From: Bacteroidia bacterium
GTDB lineage: Bacteria > Bacteroidota > Bacteroidia > Bacteroidales > GWA2-32-17
DNA length: 33,285 nt
Direction: 5' to 3'
Assembly (NCBI GenBank): GCA_016218155.1
Contig: JACREQ010000049.1
Location: 1-33,285 of the forward strand
Shown: piece by piece, positions 23,315-31,909 of the stretch
How positions within the stretch are numbered: the first letter of the stretch is position 1
How the letters are laid out: every line of letters begins with the position of its first letter
Position numbers and translations under genes: made by a program
Notes under the pieces: generated by a model
Database searches by the model: none
Told to the model about the DNA's origin: nothing
The model's input: only the letters and a program-made list of their open reading frames with translations

Positions 23315-23653
23315 CTAGAGTACTTTAGTTAAACTTACTGGTCGTGGTGCCTTTACTATAAGTATTCTGGCTATTCCATCAGAATTATTACTTATATAAT
23401 GCACAATATTTGCTGGACTTTCGATAACCGAAAGTGCTTCGCATACTTCACTTTCATCACCAATATGAATGGTGGGATGACCTACTACAATAAAAAAGAA
23501 TACATCAACTGGAGTTTTATGTGGCTTCAAGCTTTCGCCAGGTTTCAAAGCCATAAGCATTGCCTGTGCAGATTCTTTATTATACATCTCTCTTACATCA
23601 ATCATGTGAGGAGTCTCTTTTATTTGCTGTTCTAGGTACTTTGTGATTTTCAT
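23315..23653 (-). CDS. Small cupin protein
   Basis: This 112-residue single cupin barrel has ALKPGESLKPHKTPVDVFFFIVVG as motif 1 and PANIVHYISNNSDGIARILIVKAPRP as motif 2. Motif 1 keeps only one His (Thr replaces the second, and the Glu is absent), and motif 2 keeps its His, so metal binding may be weak or altered. Small cupins of this type often sit near nitric oxide and redox genes in Bacteroidetes. It is the first gene after the promoter/operator at 23683-23731 and 32 bases before the TetR gene. Confidence 0.82.
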   Translation of the reverse strand: MKITKYLEQQIKETPHMIDVREMYNKESAQAMLMALKPGESLKPHKTPVDVFFFIVVGHPTIHIGDESEVCEALSVIESPANIVHYISNNSDGIARILIVKAPRPVSLTKVL

Positions 23654-23682
23654 GATAATTAAGATTTTGTTTTATTAATAAG

Positions 23683-23704
23683 TTTGTGAATATTCACTCA
23701 CAAA
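23683..23704. promoter_or_regulatory. Operator palindrome overlapping the cupin-TetR-efflux promoter
   Basis: GTGAATATTCAC (23686-23697) is a perfect 12-bp palindrome. It sits inside a wider pair TTTGTGA-N8-TCACAAA (23683-23704 in its extended form). It overlaps the -7 element and the expected start of transcription, a repressor position. A near-identical site is at 31657-31675. Confidence 0.8.
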
Positions 23705-23731
23705 GATACAATATAGTTTTACTTTTTGCAA
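23701..23731 (-). promoter_or_regulatory. Bacteroidota-type promoter (TTG-N20-TATCTTTG)
   Basis: On the minus strand, TTG (23729-23731) and TATCTTTG (23701-23708) are separated by exactly 20 bases, matching the -33 TTG and -7 TAnnTTTG consensus and spacing. The predicted start is near 23694, about 40 bases before the cupin ATG. Confidence 0.8.
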
Positions 23732-23781
23732 GTGTTTTTTTTATATTTCGATTTTTTAACACTCTTGATTCGCATACTTAT

Positions 23782-24108
23782 TTATTTTTTATTTTTATCT
23801 TCTTGTTTATCAATAATTTCCTTTGCTTCGTGACCTAAGTTTGTAATTACCTTAATTATCTTATTTACATCTGTTTTATTAGGGTTATATGTTACTGTTA
23901 GAATTTGTGACTCTCTGTCGAGTTCTGATTTAATTATCCCTTTTTCATAAGCAAGTGTTTTTTCGATTTTAGCTTTACACATTTCTGTGTGAGCAGAGGT
24001 TTGTAACTTTACAACTTTAATGTCATTCTTCTTTTGGGCATAAACATTAGGTTGCACAAAAAACAAGGAAATAAATAATGCTACTGAATAAATTGCAATT
24101 GTTTTCAT
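23782..24108 (-). CDS. Secreted HMA-like (heavy-metal-associated fold) protein with one Cys
   Basis: A signal peptide (1-24, ending YAQ) precedes a ferredoxin-like HMA domain: DIKVVKLQTSAHTEMCKAKIEKTLAYEKGIIKSELDRESQILTVTYNPNKTDVNKIIKVITNLGHEAKE. The metal motif CxxC has become TxxC (Thr41, Cys44) with His40 and Met43 beside it. The domain may bind copper or another soft metal with altered ligands, or have lost binding. It follows the TonB-receptor gene by 25 bases, suggesting a shared metal-related role. An alkaline, Lys-rich tail ends the protein. Confidence 0.82.
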   Translation of the reverse strand: MKTIAIYSVALFISLFFVQPNVYAQKKNDIKVVKLQTSAHTEMCKAKIEKTLAYEKGIIKSELDRESQILTVTYNPNKTDVNKIIKVITNLGHEAKEIIDKQEDKNKK

Positions 24109-24133
24109 TTTTTTTACTTTTAAAGTTTATATA

Positions 24134-26737
24134 CTATTTTATTGAAAATCTTAATCCAACATAAATTGTTCTTCCTAGGATTGGTCCCCATAAAAAAGAG
24201 GTGTCGAAATATGGACCAAAAGGATCTTCTGAAGCAATGATAGGCTGCTTTTGCCTGAAGTTAGTTAGGTTTTCCACTCCTGCATATAAGTTCCACCATT
24301 TAAACCGCTTTGTTATCATAGCACTTAACAAATAAAATGAATGTGCTATATCTTCTTGTTTGTATTGTTCGGGCAATGCATCAGTATTTGGCAAGCGAGA
24401 TATTCCATTATACTGGGTAGTAAAATCAAATTGCCATTTATCATATTTTGTCGAATAAGATAATGATAGTAATCCTTTATATCTATTTGTAAAGGGCTTT
24501 TCTTCCAATTTGTTATTTATTGTCATCCATACATCATTTAAGCGAAAAGCAGCATTAATTTCAAATCTTTTAATAGGTTCAAAAATTACTTCAGCCTGAG
24601 CACTGTTTGAATATGATTTTCCTTTTAAATTGTGAAAAGAGACTTCGCTATATTTACTGTCCATGTCAACAATAACTTGGTTTATGAAGTCTGTTCTGTA
24701 AAAATCAAGAATAAAAGTGGCTTTATTTTTATTGATTGAAAAATATCTGGTTAAACTTGCCCCATAGTTCCATGCTTCCTCTGGTTTAAGTGCCTCAGAA
24801 AAAATAAATTTTCTTGAACTGGCAAGTATCCCCATATTTTCGCTCAGAACATTTGCTGTCCTGTAGCCTTTTCCTGCGGATGCTTTTAGAATAGTTTTCT
24901 TATTAAGATCATACTTTAAATGAAGCCGTGGGGTTAAAAACTTTTGATTAGTATTGTATAAATCAGCTCTGAATCCTGCAATCAGTGTAAATTGTTTAAG
25001 AAAACTATAAGTATATTGAGCAAATACTCCAGGAATATTTTCAGTTTTATTAATTATGGTATCAGTAGCTGCGTTAATTAGATGTTCATCATATTTATCA
25101 TATTGATAGCTAATACCTGTACTTATGTTATGATCTGTATTATTAATAATGAACTGATAAATTATATTAGAATAAAAACTTTTTTGGTTGCCACTGTATA
25201 AATTGTTACCAAAGAATGAATTCTGGTTGTGTCCTGATGTATTTAATAAAAATCCTAAACTGTTTTCCGGTTTTGTAAGGGGAATTCCAGCTTTTGCAAA
25301 TACTTCGTATCTTTTTGTGTTAATTCCGATTCCATATAAATTACTATTTGTTATTTTGTCCTTATCAAATCCAATTTGTCCTCCGTCACGTTCTTCTGAC
25401 AAATATTTAACACCAAACTGTGTGACAAATTTTTTCTTGTATTCATACCTCCACTTGTTGAAAATATTTATCTGTGATGTTTTAGGTAAATCGAGAAAAT
25501 TATCGTGATTTCTATCAATTTCAGATGCGAAATTCTCTCCATGCAACATTATTATAGTACTTAGATTGTTATTTAACCTATACGCTGAAGTAAGATTCCC
25601 CTCAACTTTTCCAAGTTCATTTGCATAAACATTTAAATGAAGTTTGTCGCTATTTTCAGGTTTTTTGTATTCTACATTTATCTGACCTGTAATAGACTCG
25701 TAGCCGTTTATTACAGATGAAGTACCTTTGGAAATTTGAATAGATTCCATCCAAGGTCCGGGAATATATCCTAATCCATGTGAAATAGCAAGTCCTCTTA
25801 TTGAAGGAATATTTTCAGACATTAATTGACTGTAAATGCCTGCAAGTCCAAGCATTTGTATTTGTTTTGCACCTGAAACGGCATCGGTATATGCTACATC
25901 TACAGTAGCATTGTTTTCAAAACTTTCAGATAAATTACAACATGCTAATTTTTGTAATCCCGTAGAAGTAATTACTTGTGTTTGAATAGGACTTATTTTT
26001 GACATATAATTTGCTTCTTTTTTTTCTCCAATTATAACTTCCTGTAAAGCCAAATTCCTTTCTAAGTGAATATTAATTTGTGTTTGATTCTTTGGAACTA
26101 AAATCGTGTCATTCGTAAAACCAACATAACTTACTATAAGATATAGGTTTTCAAGTGCCGGTTTTTGAAGTGTAAACATTCCTGCTTCGTCAGTAGTTGT
26201 TCCAGTGTTTTTTCCAAACCAATAAACATTAGCATATGAAAGTGGAATTCTTTTATTGTCACTATCAATAGTTTCAACCTTTCCTTTCAGTTGGATATTT
26301 TGAGCTGCAACCGAATTAAATATTGACACTAATAACAATAAAAGAATTATATATTTTGTAAAAGAATTATTTTTAGAAATATCAGAACTTTCAAACTTAG
26401 TATTGAATCCATAAATTTTGCGAATAGTTTTGAATCGAAAAACCAATGATGACAAAGCTGTGAAAACAGCCACCATACCTAATATAATTGCCAATCTGAG
26501 CCAACTCTCGTTTTCTTGCATTCTGAGTTCAATATCTATATAAATGGTGCGAAACCATTCAAGGCTTCCGATACATAAAATTAATTGGATAATACGTGCT
26601 GCCCATTTTTTTCTGAATAACAGCAAAAACGGAAAACAAACACATATTACCACAATTACATGCTCCTCTATCCTAAAAAAATGAGCTGCCAGCAACAAGG
26701 CACTTAATAAAACAGGCGATAATTTTAATGCATTCAT
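24134..26737 (-). CDS. TonB-dependent receptor fused to an N-terminal inner-membrane-type domain
   Basis: Residues 1-~105 contain four hydrophobic helices (LSPVLLSALLLAAHFFR... LGMVAVFTALSSLVFR), the pattern of a small multi-helix Bacteroidetes membrane protein usually encoded on its own. At ~127-146 a second signal-peptide-like segment follows (FTKYIILLLLLVSIFNSVAAQ). Then come a carboxypeptidase-like domain (~148-235), a plug (~250-360, with LACCNLSESFENNATVDVAY) and a barrel to the C-terminal Lys. The CCNLSESF plug type is common in receptors near metal genes, and an HMA protein follows 25 bases later. The frame is continuous with no Met near the internal signal segment, so either a true fusion or a non-ATG internal start is implied. 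Confidence 0.88.
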   Translation of the reverse strand: MNALKLSPVLLSALLLAAHFFRIEEHVIVVICVCFPFLLLFRKKWAARIIQLILCIGSLEWFRTIYIDIELRMQENESWLRLAIILGMVAVFTALSSLVFRFKTIRKIYGFNTKFESSDISKNNSFTKYIILLLLLVSIFNSVAAQNIQLKGKVETIDSDNKRIPLSYANVYWFGKNTGTTTDEAGMFTLQKPALENLYLIVSYVGFTNDTILVPKNQTQINIHLERNLALQEVIIGEKKEANYMSKISPIQTQVITSTGLQKLACCNLSESFENNATVDVAYTDAVSGAKQIQMLGLAGIYSQLMSENIPSIRGLAISHGLGYIPGPWMESIQISKGTSSVINGYESITGQINVEYKKPENSDKLHLNVYANELGKVEGNLTSAYRLNNNLSTIIMLHGENFASEIDRNHDNFLDLPKTSQINIFNKWRYEYKKKFVTQFGVKYLSEERDGGQIGFDKDKITNSNLYGIGINTKRYEVFAKAGIPLTKPENSLGFLLNTSGHNQNSFFGNNLYSGNQKSFYSNIIYQFIINNTDHNISTGISYQYDKYDEHLINAATDTIINKTENIPGVFAQYTYSFLKQFTLIAGFRADLYNTNQKFLTPRLHLKYDLNKKTILKASAGKGYRTANVLSENMGILASSRKFIFSEALKPEEAWNYGASLTRYFSINKNKATFILDFYRTDFINQVIVDMDSKYSEVSFHNLKGKSYSNSAQAEVIFEPIKRFEINAAFRLNDVWMTINNKLEEKPFTNRYKGLLSLSYSTKYDKWQFDFTTQYNGISRLPNTDALPEQYKQEDIAHSFYLLSAMITKRFKWWNLYAGVENLTNFRQKQPIIASEDPFGPYFDTSFLWGPILGRTIYVGLRFSIK

Positions 26738-26777
26738 ACAAAAAAGTTTTTTTTATACTTATTAATTTTATAAGAAT

Positions 26778-27563
26778 TTAATTTTTCTTTTTTAAATATA
26801 AAATGCCAAATAATATTGTCGTTATTAAAAGAAAACCACTAAAAATCCAAGGAAGATGTCCTGCATGACCAGTGGTTACTGTGTGCTCTTCACTTCCGTG
26901 AACACCTTCTGTAGCATTCCCCTCATTTCCTTGACCATGAGCATTATGTCCTTCAACTTCGCCTTCAGCAAACTTGAAAAACTGAACATAAGCTTCAATA
27001 TATTCTCTTCCAGCCTCAATATTATTTATATCGAAATTTTTCAATGACATCACTTTTTCAAATCGCTCAGTCAGCTCAGGCAAGTCTTTTTTTATCACCT
27101 TTCCATTCAGTGGGGATAAATTACCAATTTCAATTGATTTGTCGGCAGCCAGAATTTTTTCATCAATAGGAGTTCCTGATGGCTTCACTCCGGTGAAAGG
27201 CACACCTTCTCCAGCTCTGTGAATTCTGACCAATGTTTCAAAAAAGTACGTTTCAGCCAGTAATTTGGAATCAGCACTGAATCCTCTGACTTTCATCATA
27301 AGGTTAAATGCATTTTTTATCTCTGTTTCATTTTCAGGTCTAACCCATTTGAGTGTATAGTTTATATTGTTTTGTCCGATCGCTTTCCTTGCATCTGCTA
27401 TTAATGGCCCATCCATTGAATCGCAATGAGCAAATGTCGCATTTGTTGAAAAAATCAACATTGTGAAGAGAAATAAGGATGCAAATTTAATTCTAAAATT
27501 TCCTTTCCTTTTTTGATTGCTTTTTAAGTTGTTAGTTACAACTACCATTTCATGTTTTTTCAT
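26778..27563 (-). CDS. DUF6448-like exported protein with C-terminal membrane anchor
   Basis: After a long N-region there is a signal segment (~26-46, ending TFAHCDSMDGP). The mature start, HCDSMDGPLIADARKAI, and the internal YFFETLVRIHRAGEGVPFTGVKPSG are the marks of the DUF6448 family. A Gly/His/Glu-rich linker (EVEGHNAHGQGNEGNATEGVHGSEEH) could bind metal. A C-terminal helix (~236-256) with a KKKN tail anchors the protein. The function is unknown. It heads the unit with the TonB receptor and HMA gene (40- and 25-base gaps). Confidence 0.8.
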   Translation of the reverse strand: MKKHEMVVVTNNLKSNQKRKGNFRIKFASLFLFTMLIFSTNATFAHCDSMDGPLIADARKAIGQNNINYTLKWVRPENETEIKNAFNLMMKVRGFSADSKLLAETYFFETLVRIHRAGEGVPFTGVKPSGTPIDEKILAADKSIEIGNLSPLNGKVIKKDLPELTERFEKVMSLKNFDINNIEAGREYIEAYVQFFKFAEGEVEGHNAHGQGNEGNATEGVHGSEEHTVTTGHAGHLPWIFSGFLLITTILFGILYLKKKN

Positions 27564-27614
27564 AAATCTTTTTATTTAAGTAATTAATAAAAGGTTCATT
27601 ATTGAAACCTATGT

Positions 27615-27622
27615 CAAAATTA
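27615..27622 (-). promoter_or_regulatory. Candidate -7 element TAATTTTG before the DUF6448 gene
   Basis: Exact TAnnTTTG on the minus strand, 51 bases before the start codon. It is followed by an imperfect inverted repeat GGTTTCA/TGAACC at 27593-27609. No TTG is present at the usual -33 distance. Confidence 0.4.
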
Positions 27623-27739
27623 CTGTATGAAAAATAAGTAATCGCCCCATATTATAATGTGAGACTTATTAAAACGTGTTTATAGTACTCGGTTTATAAA
27701 GTAAGACCAGAAGATTTTAAGAAAACAGTAAGAGGAATT

Positions 27740-28885
27740 TTAGAAAAAAGTATTTTTATATTGAGATGGTGTAAGACCAGTAGCATTTTTAAAAATCCTG
27801 TTAAAAGTTGATTTTGAGTTGAACCCACATTCAAGAGCCAGACCTAAAAAAGAAAGATTTTCAAATTTAGGATTGATAACTTTTTCTTTAAAAGCCTCTA
27901 CTCGATATTGATTTACAAAATCGAAAAAATTCAATTTATAATTTTCGTTTATAATTCGGGAGAGATGATGTGGGAGAATATTAATTTCTGTAGCAAGTTG
28001 GCTCAATGTCAATTGGTTATTTAGATAAGGTTTTTTGGATTTCATATGTTCCTCAAGAATTGCAAGGTATTGTTGAATATAATCATCTTTTAATGAAGAA
28101 CCTGAATAAGGTTTATCACTCTTAATAATATCTATCGGAATAGAAATATTTTGTGAAGTAAAGATTGCTGGTTGATTTAACCCAAAATAACCTACCATTA
28201 CTATAAAAGCAGTTAATGTCATAAATAGTCCGTTTATACAAAAACTATCTGAAAATAATAACAATACATGATGAATAAAAATAATAGAAGTTAATATTAT
28301 CCATACTATTCCAAGAATACTAATTAAATTTCTAAGCCAGGTTAGTGTTCTCTTTTCTATTGCTGAAAAATTATCTGAAATTATTTTCCTGTGTTTTCGG
28401 AGTATGCTAATCGACCAAAAGATATAAAAGGGTACTGAAAAAGCAATAATGATAAGAAATATGAAATATGGTAACGGTAATTCTAATTTCGAACTTCCAT
28501 GAACAGAGCAAGCGTTTTTTAATATGCTTTCTGAAGGAAAGAAAAATATCAGGTATAAATTAAATATAATAAAAGGTAGTAAATGCCACAATATACTCTT
28601 GTCAAATTTATAATCTGAATTAGTTAGAGCTTTTATATACACGAATAAAAATGGCCCATTAAGAAAAAGAATTGATATGTAAAAGTTTATTAACCAAGGA
28701 TTATTTATGAAAAAATAGGCCGGACTAAAGGAATATACCGTAACATATAAACCAAGAAATATCAACCATGCACTAATAAAATAATCATGTAGGGCTTTAC
28801 CTTTCTTCTTAAGAAGTAAGATAGCCAGAAAAAATGCCAGAGTTGAACCAATTAATAATATTTTATCGATAAAATTTTGATCCAT
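27740..28885 (-). CDS. Membrane-bound AraC-family transcriptional regulator
   Basis: The N-terminal ~240 residues hold about seven membrane helices, starting LLIGSTLAFFLAILLLKKKGK. The C-terminal ~105 residues are the AraC double helix-turn-helix: LTLSQLATEINILPHHLSRIINENYKLNFFDFVNQYRVEAFKEKVI, then LSFLGLALECGFNSKSTFNRIFKNATGLTPSQYKN. This layout is a common Bacteroidetes type that senses a membrane or periplasmic signal. It lies 176 bases upstream of the DUF6448 gene, on the same strand, and may control that metal/TonB unit. Confidence 0.92.
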   Translation of the reverse strand: MDQNFIDKILLIGSTLAFFLAILLLKKKGKALHDYFISAWLIFLGLYVTVYSFSPAYFFINNPWLINFYISILFLNGPFLFVYIKALTNSDYKFDKSILWHLLPFIIFNLYLIFFFPSESILKNACSVHGSSKLELPLPYFIFLIIIAFSVPFYIFWSISILRKHRKIISDNFSAIEKRTLTWLRNLISILGIVWIILTSIIFIHHVLLLFSDSFCINGLFMTLTAFIVMVGYFGLNQPAIFTSQNISIPIDIIKSDKPYSGSSLKDDYIQQYLAILEEHMKSKKPYLNNQLTLSQLATEINILPHHLSRIINENYKLNFFDFVNQYRVEAFKEKVINPKFENLSFLGLALECGFNSKSTFNRIFKNATGLTPSQYKNTFF

Positions 28886-28990
28886 CTGTCATAATTAATT
28901 TTAATATTGTTAAAAAAATATTTTATCATTTTTAATTATAATTGTAATAATCATCTATTAAAATGTGTATTGTTATAATAATATATTTTT

Positions 28991-29686
28991 TTAAAGATTT
29001 AGTGCTTTTGGATATAGTATATTGTTTTCAAGATGGACATGAATATGCAAATCATCTTCGAATTGTTCCAACAGTTTAAATGCAACCTGATAGGTGTTAC
29101 AACTATCAGGAGGAAGCATATAATTAATACTTAAAACATTTATTTTATCCATTGCACCACCGGCAAACTCGTGTTCGCCTTTCATTCTGTTTATCTCTGA
29201 GATGATAATCTCTTTAAATTTCTTATCTTTTGTTTTCAATACTTCTTTTATTGCCGGGAACAATACCTCTTCTTCTTTTTTAAGATGTTGTATGAGTTCG
29301 GTGTTAATCTGCGAAAATAATTTAGCTATTTCAATTAATTCGGGATGATTAACACTATGTACTTCAGAAATTTTTTGAGTATATGAAACCAATTGAGGTA
29401 AAAGTTTTGTGACGGTTTTATGATGGGTATTAACTATATAATCGCACAAAAAATCTAAACCCCATTCATTGAAATTTTGTGTTGTGTCAATTTCAGTATA
29501 TTCAAGCTCATTTAGTTTTGTTTCAATTATAGAGATATCAATCTTCTTCTCAGCACAAGCTTCTTCTATTCTTTGATTTCCACCGCAACAAAAGTCAATA
29601 CCGGCATTTTTAAAAACAACTGCTGTTCTAAAATCATTAGCAACTATTTCGCCTATCTTCATTGATTTATAATTTTCGGGTATCAT
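28991..29686 (-). CDS. ric: Di-iron iron-sulfur cluster repair protein (RIC/ScdA/YtfE)
   Basis: This protein repairs Fe-S clusters damaged by nitric oxide and oxidants. The N-terminal ScdA_N (DUF542) domain has KIGEIVANDFRTAVVFKNAGIDFCCGGNQ (Cys33-Cys34 in CCGG). The hemerythrin-like domain has its iron-binding His/Glu residues in THHKTV, NHPEL, HLKKEEEVLFPAI, GEHEFAGGAM and HVHLENNILYPKA. The length of 231 residues is normal. It is the third gene of the DUF438 operon, 41 bases after the DUF1858 gene. Confidence 0.95.
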   Translation of the reverse strand: MIPENYKSMKIGEIVANDFRTAVVFKNAGIDFCCGGNQRIEEACAEKKIDISIIETKLNELEYTEIDTTQNFNEWGLDFLCDYIVNTHHKTVTKLLPQLVSYTQKISEVHSVNHPELIEIAKLFSQINTELIQHLKKEEEVLFPAIKEVLKTKDKKFKEIIISEINRMKGEHEFAGGAMDKINVLSINYMLPPDSCNTYQVAFKLLEQFEDDLHIHVHLENNILYPKALNL

Positions 29687-29727
29687 ATTTTATATTTTAA
29701 AATGTTATTAAATATAGATTTGATCAA

Positions 29728-30252
29728 TTATGGTTTATAAAAATAAATCAGATATAATTCGGCACTTTCTTTAACAATCCAATGTTCTACTTGCAAGCTG
29801 GTAGCTTTATCAATTAATGGTGCCGGCAAAAAAGGCGCTATTAATTTATAGATCGTGTTGTTTGGCAAAACATTCAAGTCTGCCATTACTTGGGCAACTG
29901 GATGTTCTCCTGCTGCCAGCATTTCTCTTACATCGAAAATTTGTTTTACTTTTTGTTCGTCAAACCATGTTGGTTTGGTAGTATTATAAACCGTATCCAT
30001 ACTTTCTGTTATTATTTCTTGTCCAACTTCTTTACGTAATTTATTTATTAGATCACCTATATTTACATTTCCAATGCTTGCAGCTTGTTGCAAAGAGGTG
30101 ATTCTTGCGACTGTATTTCTCAATAGAGGATTTTTTAGTTTTTTAAATGCAGGTACATATCCAATTAAAACATCTTCTAATTGAGGATAGGTTTCAATCA
30201 GTTGTAATACTTTTGTTTTTGGTGTTATTATTAAATTCTTATTTGATTCCAT
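29728..30252 (-). CDS. DUF1858-DUF2249 protein
   Basis: The N-terminal half (~9-75, ITPKTKVLQLIETYPQLEDVLIGYVPAFKKLKNPLLRNTVARI) is a DUF1858 domain. The C-terminal half (~96-174, FDVREMLAAGEHPVAQVMADL... LIAPFLPAPLIDKATSL... LYLIYFYK) resembles DUF2249, a TusA-like fold. Such fused proteins recur next to DUF438 and RIC in nitric oxide-related clusters. It starts 8 bases after the DUF438 gene. The biochemical role is unknown. Confidence 0.88.
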   Translation of the reverse strand: MESNKNLIITPKTKVLQLIETYPQLEDVLIGYVPAFKKLKNPLLRNTVARITSLQQAASIGNVNIGDLINKLRKEVGQEIITESMDTVYNTTKPTWFDEQKVKQIFDVREMLAAGEHPVAQVMADLNVLPNNTIYKLIAPFLPAPLIDKATSLQVEHWIVKESAELYLIYFYKP

Positions 30253-30260
30253 AATATTTG

Positions 30261-31490
30261 TTATTTATAAGATAAAATTCGTTGTTCGCCTTGCAATTCT
30301 CTATATACATTGACATTGTGAGAGACTTCAAGTGTGCCAAGATATTCCCCTTTTTCGTTGCGAAGAGCAAAATATTCAATATGAATCATTTTTCCTCCCA
30401 TGTTAATCCAAAAAGGTGCGCTATTTTGTTTTCCGCTTTTAAAATCTTCGATGATTTTATCTACAATATGAGCACTAGCAGGTGGATGACAATGACGAAC
30501 ATCGCGATTAAGTATTGCTCTGTTACGTTGAAAAATACGTTCTGCACCTTGTGAAAAATATTTTACTTTATCGTCTTTATCAACAAAAGTAATGTCAAGT
30601 GGAAGTGTGTTTAAAATACTAAGTAATTCTTCTGCGGAAAAACTACCTGATGGCAATTGTATATGACTACCAGATTTTTGGGCATCATTAATAGATATTT
30701 CGGAAGCCCATTCTGGTTTCCATATTACATTTGGGTCATATAAACAATATCCTATTTCCAATGATTGGTTGCTGATTTCATACCAATCCTTCTCTGTAAG
30801 TTTGTCAAGACTCATTGGAAATAAAATTTCTTCTTCCTTTGGTATCATTTCACTTACTCCATGTATTGCAGGTTTTAGAACCATTTCGCAGGAAGCTAAA
30901 AACTCTTCTTTAGCAAGGTTTTCAGTAAGCAATATTTCAATACTACCTTTTATTAATTCACGAATTTCATCGTGTTTTCCCCACATTACTTTTGGTGGTC
31001 CTGTTATTCCCTGATTTTCAAGATAAGGGAATAATAAATATTCCTTTCGCTGATAATGCTTATCCACGTCGAATAAATTATTGAATAATCCTCTTAATTT
31101 TAAAATTTCAGGATAAAGGTTTAGCTGTTGATTGCTTTCAATTTCACTTATAATAGATGAAATCTGAGCAATTACAATTTTCAATTCTTTGTTTTCATGA
31201 ATCATAACATCGACGGGATGCCCTTCTGGGATTTTTTTTGCGCCTGAAAGGTCTATTTTTCCTTCCAACACTGAAGAATGGGCATCGCATAATTTTAATA
31301 TTTCTGTTTCAGGAAGACCTTCACTTATAAGTTCCTGCTCAACTTCTACAACTTCACCATAAGGAATGTTTTTTAATGTGTTAAGTAGTTCCTGTTTAAC
31401 ATCTTCTTCAGATGAACCAGTATGCAGTTTAAGAATTAGTGCTTTTAGCTTTTCTTTTCTGTCTTTGGAGTTATTAATTAGTTCGCTCAT
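30261..31490 (-). CDS. DUF438-hemerythrin-PAS protein
   Basis: Domain order is DUF438 (~13-80, ALILKLHTGSSEEDVKQELLNTLKNIPYGEVVEVEQELISEGLPETEILKLCDAHSSVLEG), a hemerythrin HHE domain (~88-235), and a PAS domain (~285-405). HHE features are IHENKELKIV, DKHYQRKEYLLFPYLE, WGKHDEIRELI and PKEEEILFP. The PAS part has ITFVDKDDKVKYFSQGAERIF and RDVRHCHPPASAHIVDKII. A di-iron HHE plus a sensory PAS suggests binding of oxygen or NO and signalling or delivery. It is the first gene of the operon with DUF1858-DUF2249 and RIC, under the operator/-7 pair at 31657-31679. Confidence 0.92.
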   Translation of the reverse strand: MSELINNSKDRKEKLKALILKLHTGSSEEDVKQELLNTLKNIPYGEVVEVEQELISEGLPETEILKLCDAHSSVLEGKIDLSGAKKIPEGHPVDVMIHENKELKIVIAQISSIISEIESNQQLNLYPEILKLRGLFNNLFDVDKHYQRKEYLLFPYLENQGITGPPKVMWGKHDEIRELIKGSIEILLTENLAKEEFLASCEMVLKPAIHGVSEMIPKEEEILFPMSLDKLTEKDWYEISNQSLEIGYCLYDPNVIWKPEWASEISINDAQKSGSHIQLPSGSFSAEELLSILNTLPLDITFVDKDDKVKYFSQGAERIFQRNRAILNRDVRHCHPPASAHIVDKIIEDFKSGKQNSAPFWINMGGKMIHIEYFALRNEKGEYLGTLEVSHNVNVYRELQGEQRILSYK

Positions 31491-31656
31491 ATATTTATAA
31501 TTTATTTAATTTATAATAAGAGTTATAATGTAAATTACACTTTGTTATATTATTTTTAAAATTTGTACTTTTTATCCTTGTTAAGAAGTTTTTACAAAAA
31601 GAACGTTTAATATTTCAGATTGTCGTTTGCTAAATTGTACATTTAATAAATAATAA

Positions 31657-31675
31657 GTGAATGTTCACTCACAAA
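31657..31675. promoter_or_regulatory. Second copy of the TetR-type operator, upstream of the DUF438 operon
   Basis: GTGAATGTTCACTCACAAA differs in one base from the site at 23686-23704. It overlaps the -7 element in the same register as there. It lies ~170 bases upstream of the DUF438 start codon. Confidence 0.75.
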
Positions 31676-31679
31676 ATTA
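31672..31679 (-). promoter_or_regulatory. Candidate -7 element TAATTTTG for the DUF438 operon
   Basis: Exact TAnnTTTG on the minus strand, its TTTG forming the left end of TTTGTGAGTGAACATTCAC. A TTG at the usual -33 distance is not found. The leader to the start codon would be about 175 bases. Confidence 0.5.
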
Positions 31680-31832
31680 CACAATATTTCAAATAATAAT
31701 GTATTTTTAACATTATTTAAATCATCTACTATTTCACTGTATTAGAACTCGTTGAATTATTGAGAGAGTATATTTCTTCATTCTGAAATTTTATCAACCC
31801 ATCAAAACAGGTAATGCAGTACCGAATTGTGT

Positions 31833-31848
31833 TGTGTAACATGTCAAA
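31833..31848. promoter_or_regulatory. CRP/FNR-like dyad upstream of the Rrf2 gene
   Basis: TGTGT-N6-TCAAA matches 8 of 10 half-site bases of TGTGA-N6-TCACA. It is centred near 31840, about 50 bases before the start predicted from the -7 element at 31876-31883. A DNR- or HcpR-like regulator is possible. A single imperfect site is weak evidence. Confidence 0.3.
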
Positions 31849-31875
31849 TTATTTTTTTTAGGGATTTGTTTGATA

Positions 31876-31883
31876 TATTTTTG
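31876..31883 (+). promoter_or_regulatory. Candidate -7 element TATTTTTG for the Rrf2-reductase operon
   Basis: Exact TAnnTTTG, 26 bases before the Rrf2 start codon. No TTG is found at the usual upstream distance, which would fit an activator-dependent promoter. Confidence 0.45.
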
Positions 31884-31909
31884 CAAATGAATACCTCAAG
31901 GTAGTAATT

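Larger units (their letters stand above)
31491..31909. other. 419-base divergent control region of the NO module
   Basis: No gene is seen here. On the minus side it holds the TetR-type operator (31657-31675) and an exact -7 element (31672-31679) upstream of the DUF438 operon. On the plus side it holds a CRP/FNR-like dyad (31833-31848) and a -7 element TATTTTTG (31876-31883) before the Rrf2 gene. Confidence 0.7.

Noticed and set aside
30282-30554. Plus-strand open frame of 90 codons inside the DUF438 gene
   Set aside because: It lies wholly opposite a well-supported PAS-coding region and shows no motif or start signal of its own.
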